64,000 bases of DNA from Sphingomonadales bacterium. GTDB taxonomy: Bacteria; Pseudomonadota; Alphaproteobacteria; Sphingomonadales; Sphingomonadaceae. Both the position numbers and the translations under genes were made by a program. The stretch is from positions 124,001-188,000 of the forward strand of contig JAIXWO010000022.1 in NCBI GenBank assembly GCA_027491235.1, given 5' to 3'. The notes below the pieces were generated by a model, which had not been told where the DNA came from, did no database searches, and saw only the letters and a program-made list of their open reading frames with translations. Shown here piece by piece: positions 45,658-53,590 of the stretch; the stretch's first letter is position 1, and each line of letters begins with the position of its first letter.

Positions 45658-46458
45658 TTATTGATCGCGTCGGGGTGGCCAGGGAATGAAGGAAGATGTG
45701 CGGCGCAGATAGGCGTCATAGTCCGGCCGGTTCTTCTTCAGGCGATGCTCCAGCATCGGCACGCCAGACACGCGCGTCAGCAGGAAGGTCAGGATCAGCG
45801 GCCCAATAATGGAATAGAGGCCCGCCGTTGTTTCCGCCGCGACCAGCCAAATGCCCCACCAGGTGCAGACATCGCCGAAGTAATTGGGATGGCGGGTGTA
45901 ACGCCATAGTCCCGTATCCAGAACTTTTCCGGCGTTGGCGGCATTGCCGCGGAATGCCGTGAGCTGCGCGTCGCCGATTGTTTCAAAAGCGATACCGGTG
46001 AGGGCGAGGGCAATCCCAATCCAGCCAAGGACGCCAATGGACGCCGGTTCCGCGGAAATCTGCCCCAATTGCGCGGGCAGGCAGACGAGAATGAGCAGTA
46101 CGCATTGCATGGCGAACACTTGCAGGAAGGAGGCTTTGGCAAAGCTCCAGCCCTTCTTGTCCATCAGGCGGCCGAGGATGGCGGCGTAACGGGGATCAAC
46201 CCCATGCCCACGCCAGCGTACGAAGAGGTGGAACGAAAGCCTGAGACCCCATAGGGCGGTCAGCGCCAGCAGGACGCCGCTGCGGACCGGCGAACCATCG
46301 GTCAGCAACGCTGTGGTGCCCGCGAGGATCACCATGCCCAATGGCCAAAAGGCATCAATGACGGACACGTCGCGGATGCGGACGCAATAGGCCCATAGCG
46401 CGGTCATGATGACGGCCAATATGACGAAGTTGGTCATGAGCAATTGGGGTGCGGTCAT
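45658..46458 (-). CDS. DUF1295 membrane protein (steroid 5-alpha-reductase-like)
   Basis: A 266-residue membrane protein with about six helices of the DUF1295 family, related to 3-oxo-5-alpha-steroid 4-dehydrogenase and isoprenylcysteine methyltransferase. The family C-terminus is clear: LWRYTRHPNYFGDVCTWWGI and LEHRLKKNRPDYDAYLRRT. The substrate is unknown. The first Met may be at 46458 or 46437. Confidence 0.88.
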   Translation of the reverse strand: MTAPQLLMTNFVILAVIMTALWAYCVRIRDVSVIDAFWPLGMVILAGTTALLTDGSPVRSGVLLALTALWGLRLSFHLFVRWRGHGVDPRYAAILGRLMDKKGWSFAKASFLQVFAMQCVLLILVCLPAQLGQISAEPASIGVLGWIGIALALTGIAFETIGDAQLTAFRGNAANAGKVLDTGLWRYTRHPNYFGDVCTWWGIWLVAAETTAGLYSIIGPLILTFLLTRVSGVPMLEHRLKKNRPDYDAYLRRTSSFIPWPPRRDQ

Positions 46459-46569
46459 TTCGTTTCTCCTCGGACACGCCTTTTTCTATGTTTTGAATCG
46501 CGCGCCGTTTCATCCACGATATCCCCGTTATCCACAGGTGCAACCATGCCATTTTGGTTTGACCGACTC

Positions 46570-46913
46570 AGCCGATCATGAGAGCCTTCACTCATAGCCG
46601 GAACAAACAGTTCCTTGAGAAATCAGGAACTTGAAGTGAAGGCTTCGCCCAAGCAGACAGGTGGCCGAGCGCAAGCGATGCAAACCGGAAGCAAGGGCAG
46701 GGTGTTCGCAAAGAGCTCCGTAACTCTGGCGCAAGCCATGTAGAAGCGGGATATCGGAGGGAACCCCGAGCGAACAGGAGGCCGCAAGGCAAATGTTCGC
46801 AAGCACGCAAAGGCGGTGCAGCAAGAAGCGGACCGGTCGCAAGACCAGAAGCAGGAAGCCAAACCAACGAGCGTAGTGAGGGCCGGCGGCAACGCTGGCC
46901 CTCATTTGCTTTT
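46570..46913 (+). ncRNA. Candidate structured non-coding RNA with multiple GCAA tetraloops
   Basis: The 520-nt stretch between DUF1295 and the GGDEF-EAL gene holds no convincing gene but is full of plus-strand hairpins. AGCCTTCACT (46583) pairs with AGTGAAGGCT (46635-46644), enclosing AGTTCCT/AGGAACT (46609-46615 with 46625-46631). GGC-GCAA-GCC is at 46728-46737. GCGAACA (46770) pairs with TGTTCGC (46794-46800), enclosing GCC-GCAA-GGC (46781-46790). GGTC-GCAA-GACC is at 46835-46846. An 11-bp stem closed by GCAA (46878-46903) is followed by ATTTGCTTTT, an intrinsic terminator. GNRA loops stabilise RNA only in this strand. The RNA family is not recognised; its 5' end is inferred. One alternative to test is an orphan HEARO/omegaRNA-like element. 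Confidence 0.75.
46878..46913 (+). terminator. Intrinsic terminator of the structured RNA
   Basis: GAGGGCCGGCG (46878-46888) pairs with CGCTGGCCCTC (46893-46903), including one G-T wobble, around a GCAA loop and before ATTTGCTTTT. It lies 66 nt upstream of the GGDEF-EAL start and ends the candidate RNA, which is why the RNA is unlikely to be just a 5' leader of that gene. Confidence 0.8.
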
Positions 46914-46979
46914 ACCGCCCGCGACTCTGTCCGCGCCCTGCGTATTTCCCGCAGGATTGTGCAAACGGGACGTTAACCA

Positions 46980-48464
46980 TTGTTGGTTACCTGCGGTTTT
47001 GTGACAGATCTCAGCGTCCTTCTTTCTGCCGTTTCTCCCATGGCCCTTGCTGTCCCGTTGCTGGCATCGGGTGTGGGTCTTCTGGCGATACGGCTGCGCA
47101 GCACGGCAAAGGAACTCGCGCGGCAGGGGGCCGAGGCCTCCTATCTCGCCCATCACGACATGCTGACCACGCTGCCAAATCGGAGCAAGCTGGAGGCCGA
47201 ACTGTTCGCGCTGGCGCAGCGCGGCACCAAATCGGGCGAGCGGCTGTCGGCCGCTGTCATAAATCTCGACCGGTTTAAGGACTTTAACGACACGCTTGGC
47301 CACCATGCGGGGGACAGCATTCTTCAGGGCGTCGCTTGTCGTCTGCGGAGTTGCTTGCCTGAGACGGATTTCGTGGCGCGGCTTGGTTCGGATGAATTTG
47401 CCGTCCTGCGGCATTGCGCAGCCCTTTCCGATGCAGACAGTCTCTCGCTCCAAATCATCGCAGCCTTCGCCGAGCCCTTTGACGTTAACGGCCATGCTTT
47501 TGACCTTTCGGCTTCGGTAGGTGTGGCGACGGCAACGTCAAATCGGGCGATGGAAGACCTGATCCGCGATGCTGACATTGCCATGCACGAGGCGAAAATC
47601 CGCAATCGCGGTGGTGTCATCCGCTTTGCCCCTGCCATGGCTGCGCAGATCGAAAGCCGCCGTGCGCTGGAAACGGATCTGCGACAGGCGATCTCCAGGG
47701 GGGAGCTTGTTCTCCATTATCAGCCGATCATTGATGCAGAGACAGGTCTGATCAGTTCGGTGGAAGCCCTGTTGCGCTGGACGTCGCCCAAGCATGGCAA
47801 TGTCCCGCCGGACATCTTCGTGCCGCTGGCTGAGAATTGCGGGCTGATGGCCGATATTGGACGGTATGTGATCGATCAGGCAGTGCAGGACAGCCGCCGC
47901 TGGCCGGGCATTACGACGGCGATCAACATTTCCGTCGTCCAGCTTAAATCCGCGTCGGTGCTGCAGGATCTTCTGGAGCCGACCCGCATTCACGGTGTGT
48001 CGCCAACCAACATCACACTGGAAATCACCGAGTCCATTCTTATGACGAATGATCCGCGCACATTGCGGACACTCGACATTCTGAAAGACCATGGCTTTGG
48101 CCTGTCGCTTGATGATTTCGGTACGGGCTATGCCAGCCTTGCCTACATCCGGGATTTTCCGTTCGATAAGCTCAAGATCGACCGCAGCTATGTGGCCGCG
48201 GTGGATAACAATGCGCGGGGAGCAGAAATGATCCGCGCCATCGTGGGCTTTGGCCGCATCCTTGGGCGCGAAATCATTGCGGAAGGGGTTGAGACCGAAG
48301 CCGAACTCGCCGTGATGAAAGACGTCGGTGTCTCCCACCTTCAGGGCTTTCTCTTTTCCCGTCCGATGGCCGCCGCCCATATCGAAGCGCTTGTTGCGGC
48401 GAGCGAAAGCCTGACGGACCTCCGCCCGACAGGTGTCCGCCCCGTTCTGCGCCGTGTGTCTTAG
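46980..48464 (+). CDS. GGDEF-EAL protein (c-di-GMP signalling)
   Basis: A 494-residue protein with one N-terminal membrane helix (PMALAVPLLASGVGLLAI), a GGDEF domain (about 60-220) and an EAL domain (about 230-480). The GGDEF signature is altered to FVARLGSDEFAVLR (GSDEF), and the DxxF/GD-type region reads LDRFKDFNDTLGHHAGD. The EAL domain appears intact: VEALLRW, INISVVQL, LEITES, LDDFGTGYASL, KLKIDRSYV and IAEGVETEAE. I expect phosphodiesterase activity, with cyclase activity uncertain. Start TTG 46980; GTG 47001 is an alternative. Its stop overlaps the convergent aldehyde dehydrogenase stop by 4 nt. Confidence 0.9.
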   Translation: MLVTCGFVTDLSVLLSAVSPMALAVPLLASGVGLLAIRLRSTAKELARQGAEASYLAHHDMLTTLPNRSKLEAELFALAQRGTKSGERLSAAVINLDRFKDFNDTLGHHAGDSILQGVACRLRSCLPETDFVARLGSDEFAVLRHCAALSDADSLSLQIIAAFAEPFDVNGHAFDLSASVGVATATSNRAMEDLIRDADIAMHEAKIRNRGGVIRFAPAMAAQIESRRALETDLRQAISRGELVLHYQPIIDAETGLISSVEALLRWTSPKHGNVPPDIFVPLAENCGLMADIGRYVIDQAVQDSRRWPGITTAINISVVQLKSASVLQDLLEPTRIHGVSPTNITLEITESILMTNDPRTLRTLDILKDHGFGLSLDDFGTGYASLAYIRDFPFDKLKIDRSYVAAVDNNARGAEMIRAIVGFGRILGREIIAEGVETEAELAVMKDVGVSHLQGFLFSRPMAAAHIEALVAASESLTDLRPTGVRPVLRRVS

Positions 48465-49891
48465 GCCTTAAAGTCGCGCGCAATGGAGGACTTGGTCGTC
48501 TTCCCATAGGGCGGCATCAGGCCGGCAAGCTTGGACACGTTGATTTTTGGCTGATGAAAGACGCTCTTGGCGTGGCTGAAGGTCTTGAAACCGTCCAGTC
48601 CATGATAGGACCCCATGCCCGATGGGCCAACACCGCCGAACGGCAGATCTTCCATCGAGACATGGAAGATAACATCGTTGACGGTGACGCCGCCCGAGAT
48701 GGTGCGGTCCAGTACAGCGCGCTTCTCGCCGTCATCTTCGCCGAAATAATAGAGGCCCAAAGGACGGTCATGCGCGTTCACATAAGCGATGGCTTCTTCG
48801 ACACGCTCATAGGTCTTGATCGGCAGGACAGGGCCAAAGATTTCCTCCTGCATCACCTTCATGTCGTCAGTTGGGTTACGGACGAGATAGAGCGGCATCT
48901 TGTTGCCGTTGGATGCGGAGAAGTCCTCATTGGACGGGTTTACCTCGACGATTTCCCCGCCCTTTTCCCGCGCGTCATCGAGATAGCTGTTGAGCCGGTC
49001 GCGGTGACGCGCGTTGATAACGGAGGTGTAGTCCGGATTGTCGAGCAGCGTCGGATACATGACCGACACGCTCTTTTGCAGCCCCGCAACAATCTCATTC
49101 TCTTGTTCCTTGGGCACCATCAGATAATCGGGCGCGAGGCAGATTTGCCCAGCATTCAACATCTTGCCGAGCGCAATGCGCTGTGTGGCGGCTTCGATAT
49201 TGGCAGACCGGCCAAGGATCGTGGGGGATTTGCCGCCCAGTTCCAGCGTCACCGGCGTCAGATTGTCCGCCGCTGCATGGAGGATGTGCTTGCCCACCCC
49301 GGTCGCGCCGGTGAAGAGAATGTGATCAAACGGCAGGGCGGCAAAAGCCTGTCCCACTTCGGGGCCGCCCGAGAAGAAGGCGGCTTCTTCTTCTGAGAAA
49401 TATTGCGGGCCGACGGTCTCAAACAGTTCGGCCACCGTCGGCGTATATTCCGACGATTTGACCATGACGCGGTTGCCGGCGGCAAAGGCGCCAGTCAGCG
49501 GGCCCATCGTCAGCTGCACCGGGAAGTTCCAGGGCGAGATGATCCCAATCACGCCCTTGGGCTGAAATTCGACAGCCGCCTTTGCACCGAGCAGGCCAAG
49601 CGGAAATTCTGCCTTCCGCTTTTCCGGCTTCATCCATTGGTCGACCTGCTTGATCGTTGCCTTAAGGACGCGGATGGAGGTGGTGATGTCAGTCATCATC
49701 GACTGTTCATGGCTGCGATGGCCAAAGTCTTCTGACATGGCTTTGCAAAAGGCATCCCCATGATCGACGAGCAGCGCAATGGCGCGCTTCAAACGATCCT
49801 TGCGGACAGCGGCGGACACCGGCAGTTCGGCGGTAAAGGCAGCGCGCTGCGCGTTGAGCACGGCGAACATCTGATCACGGGTAACGGCCAT
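48461..49891 (-). CDS. Coniferyl-aldehyde dehydrogenase-like ALDH
   Basis: A 476-residue aldehyde dehydrogenase. The catalytic Cys is in NAGQICLAPDYLMVP, the general-base Glu in VTLELGGKSP, and NAD binding is in FTGATGVGKHI. The sequence without the usual longer N-terminus, together with ISPWNFPVQLTMGPL and GMGSYHGLDGFKTFSH, places it in the coniferyl-aldehyde/long-chain ALDH group. Substrate is uncertain. It converges on the GGDEF-EAL gene. Confidence 0.85.
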   Translation of the reverse strand: MAVTRDQMFAVLNAQRAAFTAELPVSAAVRKDRLKRAIALLVDHGDAFCKAMSEDFGHRSHEQSMMTDITTSIRVLKATIKQVDQWMKPEKRKAEFPLGLLGAKAAVEFQPKGVIGIISPWNFPVQLTMGPLTGAFAAGNRVMVKSSEYTPTVAELFETVGPQYFSEEEAAFFSGGPEVGQAFAALPFDHILFTGATGVGKHILHAAADNLTPVTLELGGKSPTILGRSANIEAATQRIALGKMLNAGQICLAPDYLMVPKEQENEIVAGLQKSVSVMYPTLLDNPDYTSVINARHRDRLNSYLDDAREKGGEIVEVNPSNEDFSASNGNKMPLYLVRNPTDDMKVMQEEIFGPVLPIKTYERVEEAIAYVNAHDRPLGLYYFGEDDGEKRAVLDRTISGGVTVNDVIFHVSMEDLPFGGVGPSGMGSYHGLDGFKTFSHAKSVFHQPKINVSKLAGLMPPYGKTTKSSIARDFKA

Positions 49892-50209
49892 TTTTCAAAA
49901 TCCTCTCAGTCTATTTTGAGATCATGATGGCGGGGCAGGGGGAGGCGCGCAATAGGTCAGTTGCGATTTAAGACGTGCTTTGTCTGTCTTGTGCGGATGA
50001 CCGCCAAAATGCAGTCCGTCCAAGGCGTTAGAGCCTTCCTTGAAATGAGGGGAAGCCAAATGCATTTCCTTGCTGTATAGAGGCGCAAGATCTGGTTGCC
50101 ACGTGGTTGGCTCTGGACGGTTTTTCCGCCTGGTTGGGGTGTCTGTTGGGGGGTCGGCAAGGGCTGATCGTCGGTAGGATGCGACAGCCACACTGATATT
50201 GCGAGACAC
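49892..50209 (+). other. Intergenic region without a clear gene (DEAD-box leader)
   Basis: These 318 nt lie between the divergent aldehyde dehydrogenase and DEAD-box genes. Open frames on the minus strand (up to 95 codons) are Pro/Lys-rich with no signal or motif, and one has a ribosome-binding sequence too close to its ATG, so I did not call a gene. A short hairpin AAGGC-gttaga-GCCTT (about 50020-50036) and repeated GGTTG words are present. A long leader would fit cold-regulated DEAD-box genes, but that is inference. Confidence 0.5.
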
Positions 50210-52060
50210 ATGCCCTTTTCAAAACTCCCGCCCGCGCTGTCCGAAGCGCTGAGCGCTCATGGCTATACATCCCTGACGCCCGTCCAAACCGCCGTTATCG
50301 AAGACGAAGCACGCGGTCGGGACATGGTCGTGTCCGCCCAGACGGGCTCCGGTAAAACGGTCGCCTTCGGGCTTGCCTTGGCCGATGACTTGCTGACCGA
50401 AGAACGCGGTCTGCCTGTCGCCGAAAAGCCGTTGGCGCTGATCATTGCGCCGACGCGTGAACTGGCCTTGCAGGTCAGCCGTGAACTGATGTGGCTCTAT
50501 GCCAAAGCCGGTGCGCGTATCGCGACCTGTGTCGGCGGCATGGACGCTTCCAAGGAACGCCGGTCGCTGCACCATGGCGCGCATATCGTTGTCGGAACAC
50601 CGGGCCGTCTGCGCGACCATCTGGAACGTGGCGCACTCGACCTTTCGTGCCTGAAGGGCGTTGTCCTCGATGAAGCCGATGAAATGCTCGACATGGGCTT
50701 TCGCGATGACCTTGAAGAAATTCTCGATGCCAGCCCGGCGGAGCGCCGCACGCTCCTGTTTTCCGCAACAATGCCAAAGCCGATTGTGTCGCTGGCGAAG
50801 CGCTATCAGCGCGATGCCCTGCGCATCTCGACCGTCGGCGAAGACCGTGGCCATGGCGACATCAGCTATCAGGTCGCGACTGTTGCTCCGGCTGAAATTG
50901 AACAGGCTGTTGTAAACCTGCTGCGCTTCCACGAAGCCGAAACGGCTATGCTGTTCTGTGCCACGCGTGACAATGTCCGTCGGCTGCACGCAACGCTGCA
51001 GGAACGTGGTTTTGCCGTTGTGGCCCTGTCGGGCGAACACAGCCAGAGCGAGCGCAACAATGCGCTGCAGGCTCTGCGCGATCGTCGCGCGCGGGTTTGC
51101 GTCGCCACTGACGTCGCGGCGCGCGGCATTGATCTTCCAACGCTCAGCCTCGTGGTCCATGTCGAAATCCCTCGGGATGCAGAAGCCCTGCAGCACCGGT
51201 CCGGCCGCACGGGCCGTGCGGGCAAGAAGGGCGTTGCCGTCCTGATCGTGCCCTATCCGCGCCGTCGCCGCGTTGAATCGATGCTGCGTGGCGCGCGCAT
51301 CAATGCAGAGTGGATCGAGACGCCGACGCCTGAGGATATTCGCCTTAAGGACCGCGAACGCCTGATGGCTGCTCTTCTGGCGCCGGCCGAGGTTGATGAT
51401 GAGGACCGGACGTTGGCATCGCAGTTGCTTGGCCAGCGGAGCGCCGAGGACATCGCTGCTGCCTATGTGCAGATGCACCGCGCTGCCATGCCGCAGGCTG
51501 AAGAGCTGATTGTCGGCGGTGGTAACGCACGCGCCGATGGCAAGCCGGACCATCACCGTGACGGATTTGAAGATGTCGTCTGGTTCCGTATGGATATCGG
51601 CCGCCGCCAAAACGCCGACCCGCGCTGGATTCTGCCGGTGCTCTGCCGCCGCGGCCACATCACCAAGAACGAAATCGGTGCGATCCGTATTGCTGCCAAT
51701 GAAACGCACTTCCAGGTGCCGCGCCGAATTGCCGACAAGTTCATGAGCGCACTGGCCCGCACCGCCAATGACGGTGAAGAGGAAAGCGGCATCCGCATTG
51801 AACCGTCGGAAGGCACACCGCGCGAAGCCGCCCGCGAACATAAGAAGCGTGGCGACGGCCCTCGTGGTCCGCGTCCCGAAGGTGATCGTGGCCCGCGTCC
51901 AGACCGTGGCCCGCGCCCGGAAGGCAATTTTGCCCCCCGGCCTGATCGTGGCCCTCGTCCCGAGGGAGATCGTGGACCACGCCCTGACCGTGGTCCGCGC
52001 GCTGCGCCGGCTCAAGCCCGTCCGTTCCGTAAGGGGCCGCCAAAGGGTCGACGCCCCTAA
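50210..52060 (+). CDS. DEAD-box RNA helicase with Pro/Arg/Gly-rich tail
   Basis: A 616-residue DEAD-box RNA helicase. Motifs in order: Q region YTSLTPVQTAV, I AQTGSGKTVAF, Ia APTRELALQ, Ib GTPGRL, II VLDEADEMLDMGF, III LLFSATMPK, V ATDVAARGIDLPTL and VI HRSGRTGRAGKKG. A DbpA-like RNA-binding domain is likely at about residues 450-520 (FEDVVWFRMDIGRRQNADPR). The tail from about 545 is a low-complexity repeat of GPRPE/GDRGPRPDR. It should remodel RNA in ribosome assembly or decay. The tail resembles RGG-type RNA-binding regions. Confidence 0.95.
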   Translation: MPFSKLPPALSEALSAHGYTSLTPVQTAVIEDEARGRDMVVSAQTGSGKTVAFGLALADDLLTEERGLPVAEKPLALIIAPTRELALQVSRELMWLYAKAGARIATCVGGMDASKERRSLHHGAHIVVGTPGRLRDHLERGALDLSCLKGVVLDEADEMLDMGFRDDLEEILDASPAERRTLLFSATMPKPIVSLAKRYQRDALRISTVGEDRGHGDISYQVATVAPAEIEQAVVNLLRFHEAETAMLFCATRDNVRRLHATLQERGFAVVALSGEHSQSERNNALQALRDRRARVCVATDVAARGIDLPTLSLVVHVEIPRDAEALQHRSGRTGRAGKKGVAVLIVPYPRRRRVESMLRGARINAEWIETPTPEDIRLKDRERLMAALLAPAEVDDEDRTLASQLLGQRSAEDIAAAYVQMHRAAMPQAEELIVGGGNARADGKPDHHRDGFEDVVWFRMDIGRRQNADPRWILPVLCRRGHITKNEIGAIRIAANETHFQVPRRIADKFMSALARTANDGEEESGIRIEPSEGTPREAAREHKKRGDGPRGPRPEGDRGPRPDRGPRPEGNFAPRPDRGPRPEGDRGPRPDRGPRAAPAQARPFRKGPPKGRRP

Positions 52061-52194
52061 GCTTCGGAAATCCAGCATTCCCGGTTTCACTGCGAGCAAT
52101 CTGGCCAATGTGGGCCGAAATTGTGCAGGCCGGGGGTGCATCGCTGCCAAAGCTGTGCAATTCGGGTGGAAAGCTGAACCCGGAGAGGACACCC

Positions 52195-53037
52195 ATGGCC
52201 AAGGATAACAAGATTACTTTTTATGATCTCGCGCTTTCAACCGGCGCGACGATCAGCCCCTTTGTCTGGGCGACCAAATATGCGCTGAAGCACAAGGGGT
52301 TTGATCTGGATGTCGTCCCCGGCGGGTTTACCGGCATTCTGGAACGCACCGGTGGCAAGACGGAGCGTCTGCCTGCCATTGTTGATGACGGGAATTGGGT
52401 GCTCGATAGCTGGGGCATCATTGAATATCTGGACGAAACCTATCCAGACCGGCCCGCGCTCATCCCCCATGAAAGTGTGGCGGCCACGGTGAAGGCGCTC
52501 GACAACTGGTTCTGGAATGCCGCGGTGGGCCCGTGGATGTTCTGCTTCTGCCAAGACTATCGCGATCTCTCTTTGCCGCAGGATCACGAATATGTGACGC
52601 ACAGCCGCGAGAAGATGCTCGGCCGTAAACTGGAAGAGGTGCAGGCCGGTCGCGAAGACCGTTTGCCGGGTATTTCGAAAGCGCTGGAACCACTGCGCGC
52701 GGCCCTAGCCCAGCATCAATGGCTCGGAGGGTCATCCCCCAACTATGCCGATTACCGCATCATGGGCGGTATCCTGTTCACGGCCTCGGTCTGCAAGACG
52801 CCGGTATTGGCGGAGGATGATCCCTTGCGCGACTGGATTGAGCGGTGCCTTGATCTGTTTGACGGGCTGGGCCGTCATCCAGGCCTCTTTCCGCTCTTCG
52901 GCCTGAAGCAGCGCGACGGCGATCCCGATCTATTCAACCGCGCAGCGGGGCAGGGCGGTATCTATAAGCGCAACACAGGGCCTGATTCGACCCGTGCGGA
53001 GACGCAACGCATCACTGAGGGCATGAAGAAGGCTTAG
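52195..53037 (+). CDS. Glutathione S-transferase family protein
   Basis: A 280-residue GST-fold protein. The N-terminal thioredoxin-like domain includes ITFYDLALSTGATISPFVWA, the cis-Pro loop ERLPAIVDDGNWVLDSWGI and the family IIEYLDETYPDRPALI; the C-terminal domain is helical with NYADYRIMGGILFTA. ATG 52195 has GGAGAGG upstream; the open frame starts earlier at 52108 without a family-like beginning. It ends convergent with the SH3 gene, sharing a TTAG stop overlap. Substrate unknown. Confidence 0.88.
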   Translation: MAKDNKITFYDLALSTGATISPFVWATKYALKHKGFDLDVVPGGFTGILERTGGKTERLPAIVDDGNWVLDSWGIIEYLDETYPDRPALIPHESVAATVKALDNWFWNAAVGPWMFCFCQDYRDLSLPQDHEYVTHSREKMLGRKLEEVQAGREDRLPGISKALEPLRAALAQHQWLGGSSPNYADYRIMGGILFTASVCKTPVLAEDDPLRDWIERCLDLFDGLGRHPGLFPLFGLKQRDGDPDLFNRAAGQGGIYKRNTGPDSTRAETQRITEGMKKA

Positions 53038-53489
53038 TTCGCGCCCCAGATATGGGCTGCTTCGATATAGCCGAGGCGGCCCGTCACATCGAATTTGCAC
53101 CAGCCATTGGCGCAATCGCTGATCTTGCCGACAACGCCGGGCTCGGCGCGCCAGACGATGCGGGCGTCTGCATTCGGTTTTTCCCGCATGGGGCGCACTT
53201 CATCGCGCACGATGGCCGTCCGCTTGTCAGACAGCAGATTGGCCTGCATCCAGCCTTGTGTGCCATCGGGGTCTTCAATCTTGCGCCAATTGGGGTAGGT
53301 CGCGAGCACCTTCACGGGGAGGCCCGCGCGCTGATACATCCAGCTGGCGGGGAATTGCTGCCCGGGGCCCGTGCGCATCCGCGCCTTACCGGCATTGATC
53401 GAGCTCCAATAAGGCACCTTTTTCTGGGCGGAGATTGCCGTAGGGGCAATCATCAGGGCGGCCATAATCAAGACGCAACAAAAACGCAT
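53034..53489 (-). CDS. Exported bacterial SH3-like domain protein
   Basis: A 151-residue protein with a signal peptide (MRFCCVLIMAALMIAPTAIS) and two bacterial SH3-type repeats: the first has KARMRTGPGQQFPASWMYQR and WRKIEDPDGTQGWMQ, the second has MREKPNADARIVW and WCKFDVTGRLGYIEAAHIWG. This is the SH3_4/DUF1058 kind found in alphaproteobacterial envelope proteins. I chose ATG 53489; earlier Met codons at 53519 and 53531 give charged residues before the signal peptide. It diverges from the hydroxyacid dehydrogenase. Confidence 0.88.
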   Translation of the reverse strand: MRFCCVLIMAALMIAPTAISAQKKVPYWSSINAGKARMRTGPGQQFPASWMYQRAGLPVKVLATYPNWRKIEDPDGTQGWMQANLLSDKRTAIVRDEVRPMREKPNADARIVWRAEPGVVGKISDCANGWCKFDVTGRLGYIEAAHIWGAN

Positions 53490-53590
53490 AATCCCAAACT
53501 TCTCCCAAGACGGCTTCATTCTTTGCCGCAACTTTTGGCGCGCTTCAACTCCGCTTGCAGTCGCATGTTTCGCAGCCTAGCGATAGGCGC

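Noticed and set aside
46588-46905. Three overlapping minus-strand open frames of 89-105 codons
   Set aside because: They lie on the antisense strand of the structured RNA in all three frames, which is what a stop-poor structured region gives; none has a signal, motif or ribosome-binding site.
49922-50209. A 95-codon minus-strand open frame before the DEAD-box gene
   Set aside because: It is Pro/Lys-rich with no recognisable motif, and the most plausible internal start has a ribosome-binding sequence too close to the ATG.
50219-52192. A 657-codon minus-strand open frame
   Set aside because: It is antisense to the DEAD-box helicase, whose motifs are unmistakable; the antisense product has no domain pattern.
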